Shown here: positions 55,429-63,924 of the stretch, piece after piece
How positions within the stretch are numbered: position 1 is the first letter of the stretch
Layout: every line of letters starts with the position of its first letter
Origin: an uncultured Sulfitobacter sp.
GTDB lineage: Bacteria > Pseudomonadota > Alphaproteobacteria > Rhodobacterales > Rhodobacteraceae
Direction of reading: 5' to 3'
NCBI GenBank assembly: GCA_947502265.1
Contig: CANMZB010000005.1
Location: 147,284 to 211,283 of the forward strand
DNA length: 64,000 bases
Notes under the pieces: generated by a model
Told to the model about the DNA's origin: nothing
The model's database searches: none
Seen by the model: the letters and a program-made list of their open reading frames with translations, nothing else
Made by a program: the position numbers and the translations under genes

Positions 55429-57630
55429 CTATTTCGTTCCCGTCAGCACAATACCTGCGTCATGCAGATCCATCTCCTCAAAAATCGCTAGGCTGCGCTC
55501 GATGTTGCGCATTCCAACTTTGCCGGCGGGAATGGTAAAGATACCCAGATCCAAGGTACCGGACATCATCGAAGAATCTGCCATGGTTTCCATGGAAGGG
55601 GCGTCAATGATTACAACGTCATAGTGTTTTGCCAGCGCGGTGATGATCGACTGGGTATTTTTTGTATTGTAGATGACAGAAGGGTCCGCGCCTATTTGTT
55701 GCGTACCGATGAAGTCAAATCCGCCTTCCGGTATCAGGCTGATTGCTGCGTCCAATGATAGCTCACCATAAACTGCGGGCAGGAAATGCGCGTCTTGTGT
55801 CGCCTTCAGCTCGTTCGTAAGTCGGGCCGTCCGGATGTCTCCGTCAAGCAGGATACATGTCTTGCCGCTGCGCACGGCGGCCCATGCCAATGCAACACAA
55901 GTCAGTGTCTTGTCCGCCTGTGCATCATGCGACGTCACGAAAACCGAGCGGAATGAGGCACCGCTGTGCAGGCTGACATTATTGGCGAGCGCCATCGCCG
56001 ACCTTCCTGCGCCAGAGTCAGGATTGGCGCAAAGCGCCTTGAGGTATCCTGCGGCATTTGCGCCCCGCCCAAGGCGTTGGAGCGATCCGAAAACGGACAT
56101 TCCGATTTCCTGGGAGACCTGCCGCGTGCTGTTGAAACGCTTGGAGCGCATTTCCAGTACGAGCGCCAACGCCGAACCGATCAGCAGACCGCCGATCAGG
56201 GCCAACACTGCCGCAACGCGCTTGCGCGGATAAGATGGCCCCCCCGGCGGGGAGGCATAAGACAACACTCTGGCGTCCGAGCTTTGCAAATTCTGGATCT
56301 CGTTTGTTTCTTTGTACCGGCCCAAAAATTCCTCATAGACGATCCGGTTGGCATCCGCGATGCGCTGCAACTGGTTCAACCGGATCTGCTCGTTCGAGCG
56401 CGCAAGGTTGATCCCCTCGAAACTACGCAAGCTCCGCTCAAGGGCCGTAACGTTGATCGACAGGATCTCGACGCGGCTTTTGAGTTGAAACAGAAGGTTT
56501 TCGACCTCGTCCGCAATCGCAGCTTCTACTTTTTCGATTGCCCGCTGGACTGATTCCACCTGCCCGGACCCCACCGCGAAATTGCGTATGGTGGTCGCCT
56601 CTTCCTGACGCAGCGTTGATAAATCCTTGCGGAATTCAAGAATGGTGTCATTTGCCAGCACGTTTGCAGTTGCCAACGCCCCCTCGGTTTCGTTGATCTC
56701 TTGTGCGCGATCGGCACGCGCCTCTGCTTCGGCCAGTTCGGCACGGGCATTTACCAGCTTTGTCGTGAATTCACGCATCTGCTGTTCCAGCCGCGCGCTG
56801 CTGTCGGCATCGGCTTCCATTGTCGCGCGGAAAGCCAGCGCCTCGCGTTCGGAAACCTCCAGTTTGATGGCCAACTCCTCGACCCGCCCCTCAAGCCATC
56901 CGGTAAAACGACGGGCTGCCTGAAACCGTTTATCAACGAGAAAGGTAATGTATTCATCCATGAGCACGTTTGATATCGCCGCTGCCGATTTCGGATTTTC
57001 CGAGGTCATCTGCACAGACAAAATAAAGCTGTTTCCCTGCTGACGGATAAACAGCCCGTTTCTGACGTTGTTGACGACGCTTCCGATCTCCCCCATCGAC
57101 CGTTCGTTCGCCGAAGACGCCTCCAGCACCTCCGTGCTCAGCGTCCCGCCCGATCCGGGCGGCAGCGCAGTTTCGCGCGCCGGCACCAACGAATTTTTGA
57201 TGCTCCTGGCGAATTCGATCACAGGATTGGGTGGGCGGGCTTCGCGCAAAAGCGGATTGAATTCCGGATCTGTCTCAAGTCTGAGACGTTTCACGACCCG
57301 CGCCAGTACTTCGTTGGAGCGCATGATCGCAATTTCGCCTTCAATCACGGAATTGCTCAGCGCTTGCGCCTCGACGAGATCAAACGAATTTTGGTCGCTT
57401 AGCCCCTGCTCGCCCAACAACACCTGTGCAAAAGCCGAATAAGTTGGCGTAACCCGTGACAGCACATAAAGCGCTGCACCCAAGAACAGCACAGCAACGA
57501 CCCCGATCAAGAAAGCCCTGCGCAACAAGGCCGTCCAAACATCCCATATGTCTATGTTCTGCTGTCGCGCGCGGCCAAAGTGGGCAGGCTTCCTGCCCGA
57601 CACAACGTCGGATGTTCGCAACTCGTTCAT
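55429..57630 (-). CDS. Wzc/ExoP-like chain-length and export protein with degenerate kinase domain
   Basis: A 733-residue inner-membrane protein: Wzz domain with helices near 37-58 and 475-495 (second one after the Pro-rich SPPGGPSYPRKR), a long periplasmic coiled coil (about 240-450), and a cytoplasmic BY-kinase-like domain. Walker A is degenerate: SHDAQADKTLT replaces the usual PGEGKST, keeping Lys but no glycines. Walker A' (ILLDGD) and Walker B (VVIIDAP) remain. The C-terminus stops at GIVLTGTK with no tyrosine cluster. It should still set chain length with the ExoF-like protein, but autophosphorylation is doubtful. Confidence 0.9.
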   Translation of the reverse strand: MNELRTSDVVSGRKPAHFGRARQQNIDIWDVWTALLRRAFLIGVVAVLFLGAALYVLSRVTPTYSAFAQVLLGEQGLSDQNSFDLVEAQALSNSVIEGEIAIMRSNEVLARVVKRLRLETDPEFNPLLREARPPNPVIEFARSIKNSLVPARETALPPGSGGTLSTEVLEASSANERSMGEIGSVVNNVRNGLFIRQQGNSFILSVQMTSENPKSAAAISNVLMDEYITFLVDKRFQAARRFTGWLEGRVEELAIKLEVSEREALAFRATMEADADSSARLEQQMREFTTKLVNARAELAEAEARADRAQEINETEGALATANVLANDTILEFRKDLSTLRQEEATTIRNFAVGSGQVESVQRAIEKVEAAIADEVENLLFQLKSRVEILSINVTALERSLRSFEGINLARSNEQIRLNQLQRIADANRIVYEEFLGRYKETNEIQNLQSSDARVLSYASPPGGPSYPRKRVAAVLALIGGLLIGSALALVLEMRSKRFNSTRQVSQEIGMSVFGSLQRLGRGANAAGYLKALCANPDSGAGRSAMALANNVSLHSGASFRSVFVTSHDAQADKTLTCVALAWAAVRSGKTCILLDGDIRTARLTNELKATQDAHFLPAVYGELSLDAAISLIPEGGFDFIGTQQIGADPSVIYNTKNTQSIITALAKHYDVVIIDAPSMETMADSSMMSGTLDLGIFTIPAGKVGMRNIERSLAIFEEMDLHDAGIVLTGTK

Positions 57631-57855
57631 ATCAAACCACCAGTAATCGGAGACATAAATAAAATTCAAAGCACAGACCGGGCCGCGTCGAAAATATCGA
57701 GACCGGGTTCAGCATAATGCCAAACTCAAGCGTTTATACGACACCGGAAAAATAAATCAGTCAACATAGTGACGTGAAACAGGCAACGTAAACCATGCGC
57801 AGCACCCGTGGCGTCGAAGCAATCGCACCCGTTCTCGGGCGTGGTCCGGGACCGC
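57631..57855. other. Spacer between Wzc-like and second AftB-like gene
   Basis: About 225 bases on a common transcription direction; AT-rich near 57660-57770. Probably the promoter of the Wzc-like gene. No gene or clear hairpin was found. Confidence 0.35.
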
Positions 57856-59505
57856 TCAACGCAGAACCGTGACATCGGTCCAGTCGAAAACATCGACGCC
57901 GATCGGGTCAGTCAGTTTCATGATCCAGGCCGGTTTTGCGAACCCCGGCCAGCAGTCAGTTCCGTTTTGGAAACTGATCGGCACATAAGACTGCCGAAAC
58001 TCCGGATCTGAAAACAGCCCCCCAAAACCGGCATCATCAGTCTCCCAAAAACGCAATGGCTCGCCCGGATTACACGCACGATTGAACGCCGAAACAACGT
58101 CTGGCGCGTGTTTCCAGAATGTCGCTGCGTCGAAGCTGGCATGATTGCGCATCCCGACCTTGACAGGATTTGCATGTGCCATTTCGGTCCAGTTCAGCCC
58201 GAGAAGATCAAGTATTTGGCCATCATATGCCAGCGCGATCCCACCCGCAGGCCCGACGCCGATCGAAGGTCGGGGAGTAATTCCGTTTAAAAAGGTGCCA
58301 AAATCCACCCCCCGTTCGACAAGCCTGAATTCCTTGCGCACGTCAAACCGGGTTTGATAATAATGCATCCATCCGATAAATACCACGCTGACCATCACCG
58401 TCAAAATCGCAAAGTGGTCAGCGCGGGCGCGTCTCGTGTGTTTGATGCCCTTGACGGCATGTGCGACCAGTGCGCCAGTGATGGAAAGAATGACCAGTAG
58501 CAGCGGCAAAACCGGCTGATAAAACCGCCACAGGGCGAAATGATCGCCGCCCAAAGCAGCATAGACACAGAGCGTGCCAAGTGCCGCAGCCGCCATCAGC
58601 AAGATGGCCCGCGCTCCCGGCGTCGCGCGAAACAGCCCCAAAAGCGCCCAAACAGCCGCCCCGAGCCAAAGGGCCACAAAGACCTCGGCAAAGGGGCTGC
58701 CAAGCAGGAAATCAACAAGATATTTCGCGCCGTCTTTTATATCCTGCAATCGGTCGGAGGACACTTTTGCATAAAACGTATTGGGAAACGGTTGTCCGAA
58801 GTAAGATAGCCGAAATGCGGTTACGGCGACGAAAGACCCGATGGCGCAGGCACCAGCCGCGACCGTGACGCGCCAGCTGTGTGGCGCGAGCAAGCCCGCC
58901 AGAGCGATCAGGCCAATGGCAATCATAATCCCCTCGGGCCGCGCAAGAGGCAGCAACAGCGCCACCAGACATATACCAATAGCAGAGGGGGGCCGCTCAG
59001 TCGCTTCTGTCATCTGTGCCAGCAGCAACACCATCCAGATCAAAAGCATCGACCACAAAGAGACTTCCATCATGGTCCACACCGACCACATGAAATAGCC
59101 GGGACTCGCGAGAAGGAAGACCGCGAGTATCATGATTGCCGGGCGGCTCTCGAATTCGAGCTGTGCGCATATCATCCGCGTAAGTCGCAGCACAAGGAAA
59201 ACGGCAACGGCGGCAAATACAGCACACACTGCGATGATGCTAACCTCGGGGGTTGCCGTAACGCTGTAGAGAACCGACAGGATGCCAACCCACAAAATGG
59301 CGGTCGCCCCTTCGACCCGCTCCCCACCTAAATTATATACATAGCCGACACCGTTCGCGATGTTCTCGGCGTAGGACCGCGTAATCGCAGCATCATCAAT
59401 CCCGATAAACGGGAGGCCCGCTGCCAGTATCCACGCGATTCCGGCACCGGTCGCCGTTAGCACGAGAGCAAGCAGGAAATCCTGCAAAGGAGGAGTCCTA
59501 GTCAT
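57856..59505 (-). CDS. Second AftB-like GT-C membrane glycosyltransferase
   Basis: A 549-residue polytopic protein, nearly the same length and layout as the one at 52916. The first loop is IDDAAITRSYAENIANGVG (D37/D38) with VYNLGGERVEGAT, and later YFGQPFPNTFYAKVSSD. Both motifs match AftB, with DDAAIT replacing DDAFI. The ATG at 59505 is chosen because it gives the same distance to the DD motif as in relatives; an upstream in-frame stretch has no binding site. It may add a second furanose linkage or act on a different acceptor. Confidence 0.83.
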   Translation of the reverse strand: MTRTPPLQDFLLALVLTATGAGIAWILAAGLPFIGIDDAAITRSYAENIANGVGYVYNLGGERVEGATAILWVGILSVLYSVTATPEVSIIAVCAVFAAVAVFLVLRLTRMICAQLEFESRPAIMILAVFLLASPGYFMWSVWTMMEVSLWSMLLIWMVLLLAQMTEATERPPSAIGICLVALLLPLARPEGIMIAIGLIALAGLLAPHSWRVTVAAGACAIGSFVAVTAFRLSYFGQPFPNTFYAKVSSDRLQDIKDGAKYLVDFLLGSPFAEVFVALWLGAAVWALLGLFRATPGARAILLMAAAALGTLCVYAALGGDHFALWRFYQPVLPLLLVILSITGALVAHAVKGIKHTRRARADHFAILTVMVSVVFIGWMHYYQTRFDVRKEFRLVERGVDFGTFLNGITPRPSIGVGPAGGIALAYDGQILDLLGLNWTEMAHANPVKVGMRNHASFDAATFWKHAPDVVSAFNRACNPGEPLRFWETDDAGFGGLFSDPEFRQSYVPISFQNGTDCWPGFAKPAWIMKLTDPIGVDVFDWTDVTVLR

Positions 59506-59969
59506 TAAATCGCCCCAAACCAAAAAATATATCGTCAAAATAACTTCGTAACAGATGCAAATTGGCATCCGGATGAAGGCGTTAGGGTACAGCGTAGTGG
59601 ACAAGCGTACGGCGGTCTATGGCCTTGAGGTCATCAGTTGAACATTCTTGTTCTGATTGGGGTCACCACTATACCAATCACCGGAAGCTGGGCCACTTGC
59701 CCTGCAAGGTCTTGAAAAGACTTACGCAACCTGTGGTTGCCCCTCCACCCAAAAAAGTAAAGCAACGATTTTTGGCTCCACGCAACAAACTGCCCATCAG
59801 GTGCAAAGTTTTGCGAACTCCCGCTCACTTCACCCTCCCTGAAACATCTGCGTTGTAAGCTGACGGCAAAAGTCAGATCAGGCGCTCAGGCAGTACGATG
59901 AGTGGCATTTACCTTTGGTAAAGCACTATTCATTAAACAGCAGCCATTAAACATACAGGAGGAAAACAG
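59506..59969. other. Gene-free spacer
   Basis: About 460 bases. Short frames in both strands (for example 59619-59858 +) lack ribosome binding sites and family resemblance. It may contain worn-down mobile DNA, but no relic could be identified. The end holds the promoter for the G8-protein gene. Confidence 0.3.
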
Positions 59970-60077
59970 ATGAACTTTGACTATATTCTTGCTCGACAAG
60001 AACATAGCAATTTTGTCCCGCCTGTTGCCAAAAGCGATCCCCCCAGGGTTGAACCAAGCCTGAGAATTCGAATTTGA
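59970..60077 (+). CDS. 35-codon ORF upstream of the G8-protein gene (possible leader peptide)
   Basis: ATG at 59970 follows a near-perfect ribosome binding site (AGGAGG at 59958-59963). The 35-residue product starts MNFDYILARQEHSNF and ends SLRIRI. Hairpin 60081-60101 begins 4 bases after its stop, and a second hairpin (60138-60157) abuts the binding site of the next gene. No family is recognised. The arrangement resembles a regulatory leader, though a small secreted or structural peptide is possible. Confidence 0.5.
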   Translation: MNFDYILARQEHSNFVPPVAKSDPPRVEPSLRIRI

Positions 60078-60080
60078 TCC

Positions 60081-60101
60081 CGTTGGACCGCGCGTCCAAC
60101 G
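60081..60101 (+). promoter_or_regulatory. Hairpin after the 35-codon ORF
   Basis: CGTTGGAC (60081-60088) pairs perfectly with GTCCAACG (60094-60101) over a 5-base loop. It is 4 bases after the small ORF's stop; a ribosome pausing there would mask it. There is no U-run, so it is not a classic terminator. Confidence 0.5.
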
Positions 60102-60137
60102 CGTCAGATTCCCACCCCAAAAAAGCAAACATAAAAA

Positions 60138-60157
60138 GAAGCAGCTCAATCTGCTTC
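60138..60157 (+). promoter_or_regulatory. Hairpin touching the G8-gene ribosome binding site
   Basis: GAAGCAG (60138-60144) pairs with CTGCTTC (60151-60157) over a 6-base loop. The binding site GTGGAG at 60158-60163 follows immediately and the ATG is at 60169, so folding could affect initiation. Confidence 0.45.
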
Positions 60158-60168
60158 GTGGAGATATA

Positions 60169-63100
60169 ATGCACCATTCCGGTACAGAAATGCAAACTCA
60201 AGATCTCGTCGGGAGTGGCTCGGTCACCCTTGCCCAGGCGATATCCGGTCAAACATACCACCATTCAGACATCATGGTTCACCCCGAAGATTCGGACAAG
60301 ATGGTTGAACACAAGGCGTTGCTCGCGCTTTTCCCCGACGCGCGTGATGCCGGTGTCGCGGTCGCGCTTAACGGCGGTTCCTGGTTTGACGCCGGAACCT
60401 GGGCAAACGGGCGCATTCCGGCAGATGGTGACGACGTCTATATTCCCGGAGGCGTGTCGGTCGTTTATGATGGCGTCAGCGATGCTCGGCTGGACCGTGT
60501 CGCTGTCGATGGCGGGCTGCATTTTGCGGTAGATGTCGATACCCGATTGGTTGTCGATACGCTCATGTCCAATAGCAGCTCTGCCCTGTCCATCGGGACA
60601 GAAGAAAACCCGGTCCAGACCGGTGTCAGCGCCGAAATAATCGTTCACCGCGACAACGGCCCCATCAACCATGCCGAGGACTCTCTTGAGCTGAGCAAAG
60701 GGGTCGTCACCCATGGTCAGGTCCGGATCGCCGGACAGGACAAGACGGATCACCTGAAAGCCTCTGTTGATCCGCAGGCCGGCGATGATTTCCTGATTTT
60801 TGACGAAGCAGTTAACGGCTGGCAACCCGGCGACAAGCTTGTTGTCGCGGGTACACGTCTTTTGGGCGAAAATGCGTTCGAAGATGAAATCGTCACCATC
60901 AAATCCATCGCGAACCAAAACGACGGAACGGTCAAGGTTGTCCTCGACCAACAGTTACAGCACGATCACAACACGCCCGATAATTCGGTCGGCGCAGATT
61001 TTCGGGTCCCTGTCGCCAACTATACACGCAACGTCTTTATCGGCACCGAAACCGATGGTGATCAGTACCTCGGCGACGGCAAAACCGTCCCTGTAGATGA
61101 ACGCGGTCATGTGATGTTCATGCACAATGATGACGTATCGGTACAGAATGCTGAATTTTTCGAACTTGGCCGTACAGACAAAAGTGAAAATCTGGACGAA
61201 GTCAGCAATGTCGCCGGCCGCTACTCCCTGCATTTTCACCGTACAGGTCTGGACGCGTTTGACGATCCTGCACTGGCTGAAGGCAACGCAGTCTGGGGAA
61301 GCCCCGGCTGGGGTATCGTACATCACGACTCGAATCTTGATGTCATTTCCAATGCGGTATTTGGCGTTAACGGTGGTGCCATCATCTCAGAATCTGGCAA
61401 TGAAACAGGCAAGTGGGCCGACAACATTACCATGCAGACGACAGGCGACTACCAGACCCTCAACTCCGAACACAGCACCTCACTGACACACCCCGCCGCC
61501 AAGGCCCAGCTAGAGAACGACACTTTCGCGCAGGGTATCGGATACGGTTACAAGTCACGCCTGATCGAAAATACGGACAACATCGCCGTCAGCTCCAATG
61601 CGGCCGGCTTTTCCTTTTGGCCGATGGGAACCGATGGTCCGTCCCATATCAATCCAAGTGTGGAGCATTTCACCAAACTTTACGGGTTTGATCCTCTGTT
61701 CGGTCAAGACGATGTGCGCCCTTCCGAGATCCCGATCAGGATTTTCGAAGGGAACGAAACGATTGTTTCCCATGTAGGCTTCAACACAAGCGCTGATAAA
61801 CGCCCCTCACCCACCGATGTCCCCACCGTAATCGAAGATTTCACGGCATGGGAGGTCGCTCAGGGCTTCATCGGTTTTTATCAGCACGACTATGTGGTCA
61901 AAGACAGCCTCTTTGTCGGGCTTGAGGGAGGTCTGACCTCGCAACATCAAAAATCGGCTGCGGGCGCGAATACGACAGGAATTATGTCGCGCGAATTTCA
62001 CGAGCTGAAGCTGGTGAACAACCATTTCGAGAACTTTGATATCGGCATCTACGAAAACAACCACGATACCGGCACCGACAATATACATGTCATTCTCGGA
62101 AACACGTTTGCCGGCGTCAGCGAGGAGCAGACCCTCAACGTGGATGGCGCGGCCAATGCCGATCAATACCTGGTCAACGACAACAGCGCCGAGTGGCAAA
62201 GCAAGATTAATGTCGGGGTGCTGGACGCAAGCATCAATACCGGCAAGTCCGATCTGGTCCTGACCGAATACTACGATCACTTTACGGTCGTTGTGGACAA
62301 GGTCGATTCCCTTGGAACGCAGGAGCTCTCCTTCGGGTCCGTAAAAGGGCGCCATTCAGGCGCGTCACAGAAAACATGGTGGTCCGAAAATGCGGCCAAC
62401 ACAGGGTATTACGTTGAGGATGGTAAGTTTTATGTCGCCGTCGATATTGCTGTCGGCGATCGCGTAACAGGATCCGTTGGCGTTATCCCGGTGTCTGTGG
62501 AGCTTGACTTCATCAACAGTGCGACCCAGCTGCCCGCAGGTGCGCAAAACCTTGGGGCACTACCAGATGGCCTTGGCGACTTCGCGGTAACGGACCTTCG
62601 GGTGATCGGAGCCTCCGGCAATCAACTCGACGCGCCCGATCCGGTTGATCCCGCGCCCGTCGAGCCCGCGCCAGTAGACCCCGCACCCGTCGAGCCCGCA
62701 CCCGTCGATCCAACGCCAGTAGACCCCGCACCGGTGGCCCCGACACCCGTCGATCCGGAACCAACCAATCCTACACCAACAGACCCCGCGCCTGTCGTTC
62801 CGGAGCCAACCGATCCTGCGCCTGTGGATCCGACGCCGGTCGTCCCGACTCCCGACGATTCCAGGACGACGCTTCTAAAGCTCGAAAACCCGCTTCAGGC
62901 TGAAGGCACCAAATCGTCCATCTTTGCGATGGGGCATGATGCGGAATTCGAAGTGGACAACGCAGCAATCACGTTCACCTTTAACGCGGCGCGTCTCGGG
63001 GGAACGTTAGGATTGATTGCCAAGGATGCAAAGGACTATGACGGCGGCGGCAATCACCTGACGGCATTTCTCAAAGACAGCACTTTGAAGGTGGTTTTCG

Positions 63101-63387
63101 AAGACGGTGACGCCCGCAAGATGTTCGAGGTGCACAACATCGAGGCGGACCGCGACTATGATCTTGAAATCCTCTTCGCCCAAGACGGCGTTGGTGTATA
63201 TCTTGATGATAACGTGGTCGGCATGGATGACACATTCTTTATGTCTTGGGAGAACAATGTCGAAGATCTCCAAATCGGTGCATTCGGACGCAACAGTGAA
63301 AGTGGTTCAAGCGACTTCAAGGCTATGTTCGAAGGTACAATTTCCGACGTCGAGATTACGACAGGTGACGACTTTATCTTTGTCTGA
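60169..63387 (+). CDS. Large secreted G8-domain / beta-helix / LamG-like surface protein
   Basis: A 1072-residue acidic protein without a signal peptide. A G8 domain (GSWFDAGTWANGRIPADGDD, from residue 69, to about 190) is followed by a right-handed beta-helix-like region (about 300-680) that contains YSLHFHRTGLDAF, as in CEMIP/TMEM2-type proteins. Residues about 823-895 form a Pro-Val-Asp/Glu linker of imperfect xDPAPVEPAPV repeats, then a LamG-like jelly roll (about 900-1060) ends at TGDDFIFV. A hydrophobic, acidic C-terminus and absence of cysteines fit type I secretion. Eukaryotic G8 relatives bind and cut hyaluronan; an activity on the local polysaccharide is possible but inferred. Confidence 0.85.
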   Translation: MHHSGTEMQTQDLVGSGSVTLAQAISGQTYHHSDIMVHPEDSDKMVEHKALLALFPDARDAGVAVALNGGSWFDAGTWANGRIPADGDDVYIPGGVSVVYDGVSDARLDRVAVDGGLHFAVDVDTRLVVDTLMSNSSSALSIGTEENPVQTGVSAEIIVHRDNGPINHAEDSLELSKGVVTHGQVRIAGQDKTDHLKASVDPQAGDDFLIFDEAVNGWQPGDKLVVAGTRLLGENAFEDEIVTIKSIANQNDGTVKVVLDQQLQHDHNTPDNSVGADFRVPVANYTRNVFIGTETDGDQYLGDGKTVPVDERGHVMFMHNDDVSVQNAEFFELGRTDKSENLDEVSNVAGRYSLHFHRTGLDAFDDPALAEGNAVWGSPGWGIVHHDSNLDVISNAVFGVNGGAIISESGNETGKWADNITMQTTGDYQTLNSEHSTSLTHPAAKAQLENDTFAQGIGYGYKSRLIENTDNIAVSSNAAGFSFWPMGTDGPSHINPSVEHFTKLYGFDPLFGQDDVRPSEIPIRIFEGNETIVSHVGFNTSADKRPSPTDVPTVIEDFTAWEVAQGFIGFYQHDYVVKDSLFVGLEGGLTSQHQKSAAGANTTGIMSREFHELKLVNNHFENFDIGIYENNHDTGTDNIHVILGNTFAGVSEEQTLNVDGAANADQYLVNDNSAEWQSKINVGVLDASINTGKSDLVLTEYYDHFTVVVDKVDSLGTQELSFGSVKGRHSGASQKTWWSENAANTGYYVEDGKFYVAVDIAVGDRVTGSVGVIPVSVELDFINSATQLPAGAQNLGALPDGLGDFAVTDLRVIGASGNQLDAPDPVDPAPVEPAPVDPAPVEPAPVDPTPVDPAPVAPTPVDPEPTNPTPTDPAPVVPEPTDPAPVDPTPVVPTPDDSRTTLLKLENPLQAEGTKSSIFAMGHDAEFEVDNAAITFTFNAARLGGTLGLIAKDAKDYDGGGNHLTAFLKDSTLKVVFEDGDARKMFEVHNIEADRDYDLEILFAQDGVGVYLDDNVVGMDDTFFMSWENNVEDLQIGAFGRNSESGSSDFKAMFEGTISDVEITTGDDFIFV
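62638..62857 (+). repeat. In-frame Pro-rich coding repeats in the G8 protein
   Basis: Imperfect units of 12 to 24 bases (GATCC-GCG-CCC-GTC type) encode a rod-like DPAPVEPAPV linker between the beta helix and the LamG-like domain. They are a likely site of length change by slippage. Confidence 0.8.
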
Positions 63388-63415
63388 ATTCGAACCACCC
63401 CGGAAACTTTAAACA

Positions 63416-63444
63416 AATGCCCCCGCCTTCAAGGTGCGGGCATT
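63416..63444. terminator. Hairpin after the G8-protein gene
   Basis: AATGCCC..CGCC and GGTGCGGGCATT (63416-63427 with 63433-63444) form an imperfect stem about 29 bases after the stop codon, without a T-tract. Confidence 0.5.
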
Positions 63445-63459
63445 CCACGCGGTGGGTGC

Positions 63460-63541
63460 CTATGTTTTTAGCCCAGACATCTGATGGATCCGGTTGAGGA
63501 CGAAACCTTCCGGCTCTGATGTCCAGATTCTACAGATGGAT
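63460..63541 (-). pseudogene. IS481-family transposase, C-terminal fragment
   Basis: The minus strand encodes ICRIWTSEPEGFVLNRIHQM and SGLKT, the last 25 or so residues of the same transposase family as at 10698-11619. A 22-base stretch is identical (10746-10767 and 63508-63529). Here the normal Gln and stop are preserved. The upstream part is gone: the next sequence (63545-63700) is unrelated. Same orientation as the first relic, about 52.8 kb away. Confidence 0.85.
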
Positions 63542-63751
63542 TCGTCATCACTTAATGTTGGTTGTCGGAGCGGGTTGAGCATCGGAGGCTCTGGCCTGTT
63601 TGGGCGATTGATTATGCTGCTCGTTTTTGAGGTTGCAAGCGGCGTGCCCCATTGCCCCATCACGCTCGGCGGAAGCATAGATGCCTCTAATCTCACTGAA
63701 ACTTATCCGTTTATCCGGCTCTCTTCTGTGTGGAAATCTACATGTTGTATT

Positions 63752-63924
63752 ATGGATTTCTACAAGCGTGTCAGCCATACGATTTGGGACTGCAAATACC
63801 ATTTGTTGACGAGGTATATTTACCAAGTGTTGTGCATGTGGGGCCGATCAGCCGTGACCACATGCATATGCTGATGTCGATCCCGCCAAACCTATCGATC
63901 ATCCGGGCGGTTCAGTATCTCTAA
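63752..63924 (+). pseudogene. IS200/IS605-family TnpA fragment
   Basis: MDFYKRVSHTIWDCKYHL starts at 63752 and matches the IS200 TnpA N-terminus. After an internal deletion and frameshift the other frame continues with GPISRDHMHMLMSIPPNLS (the HUH-nuclease H-x-H region, here HMHM) and RAVQYL, then a stop at 63922-63924. It is too short and shifted to act. With the IS481 fragment it forms a patch of mobile-element debris at the locus edge. Confidence 0.85.

Noticed and set aside
59506..59969. Possible transposase relic in the spacer before the G8 gene
   Set aside because: No frame could be matched to an IS family.
62638..62857. Regular short repeats that might suggest a CRISPR array
   Set aside because: The units are in frame, 12-24 bases long without spacers, and encode a Pro-rich linker.
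63545..63700. Minus-strand frame between the IS481 and IS200 fragments (HAACNLKNEQHNQSPKQAR region)
   Set aside because: The text looks like mobile-element debris but I cannot assign it to a family, so it is not annotated as a gene.
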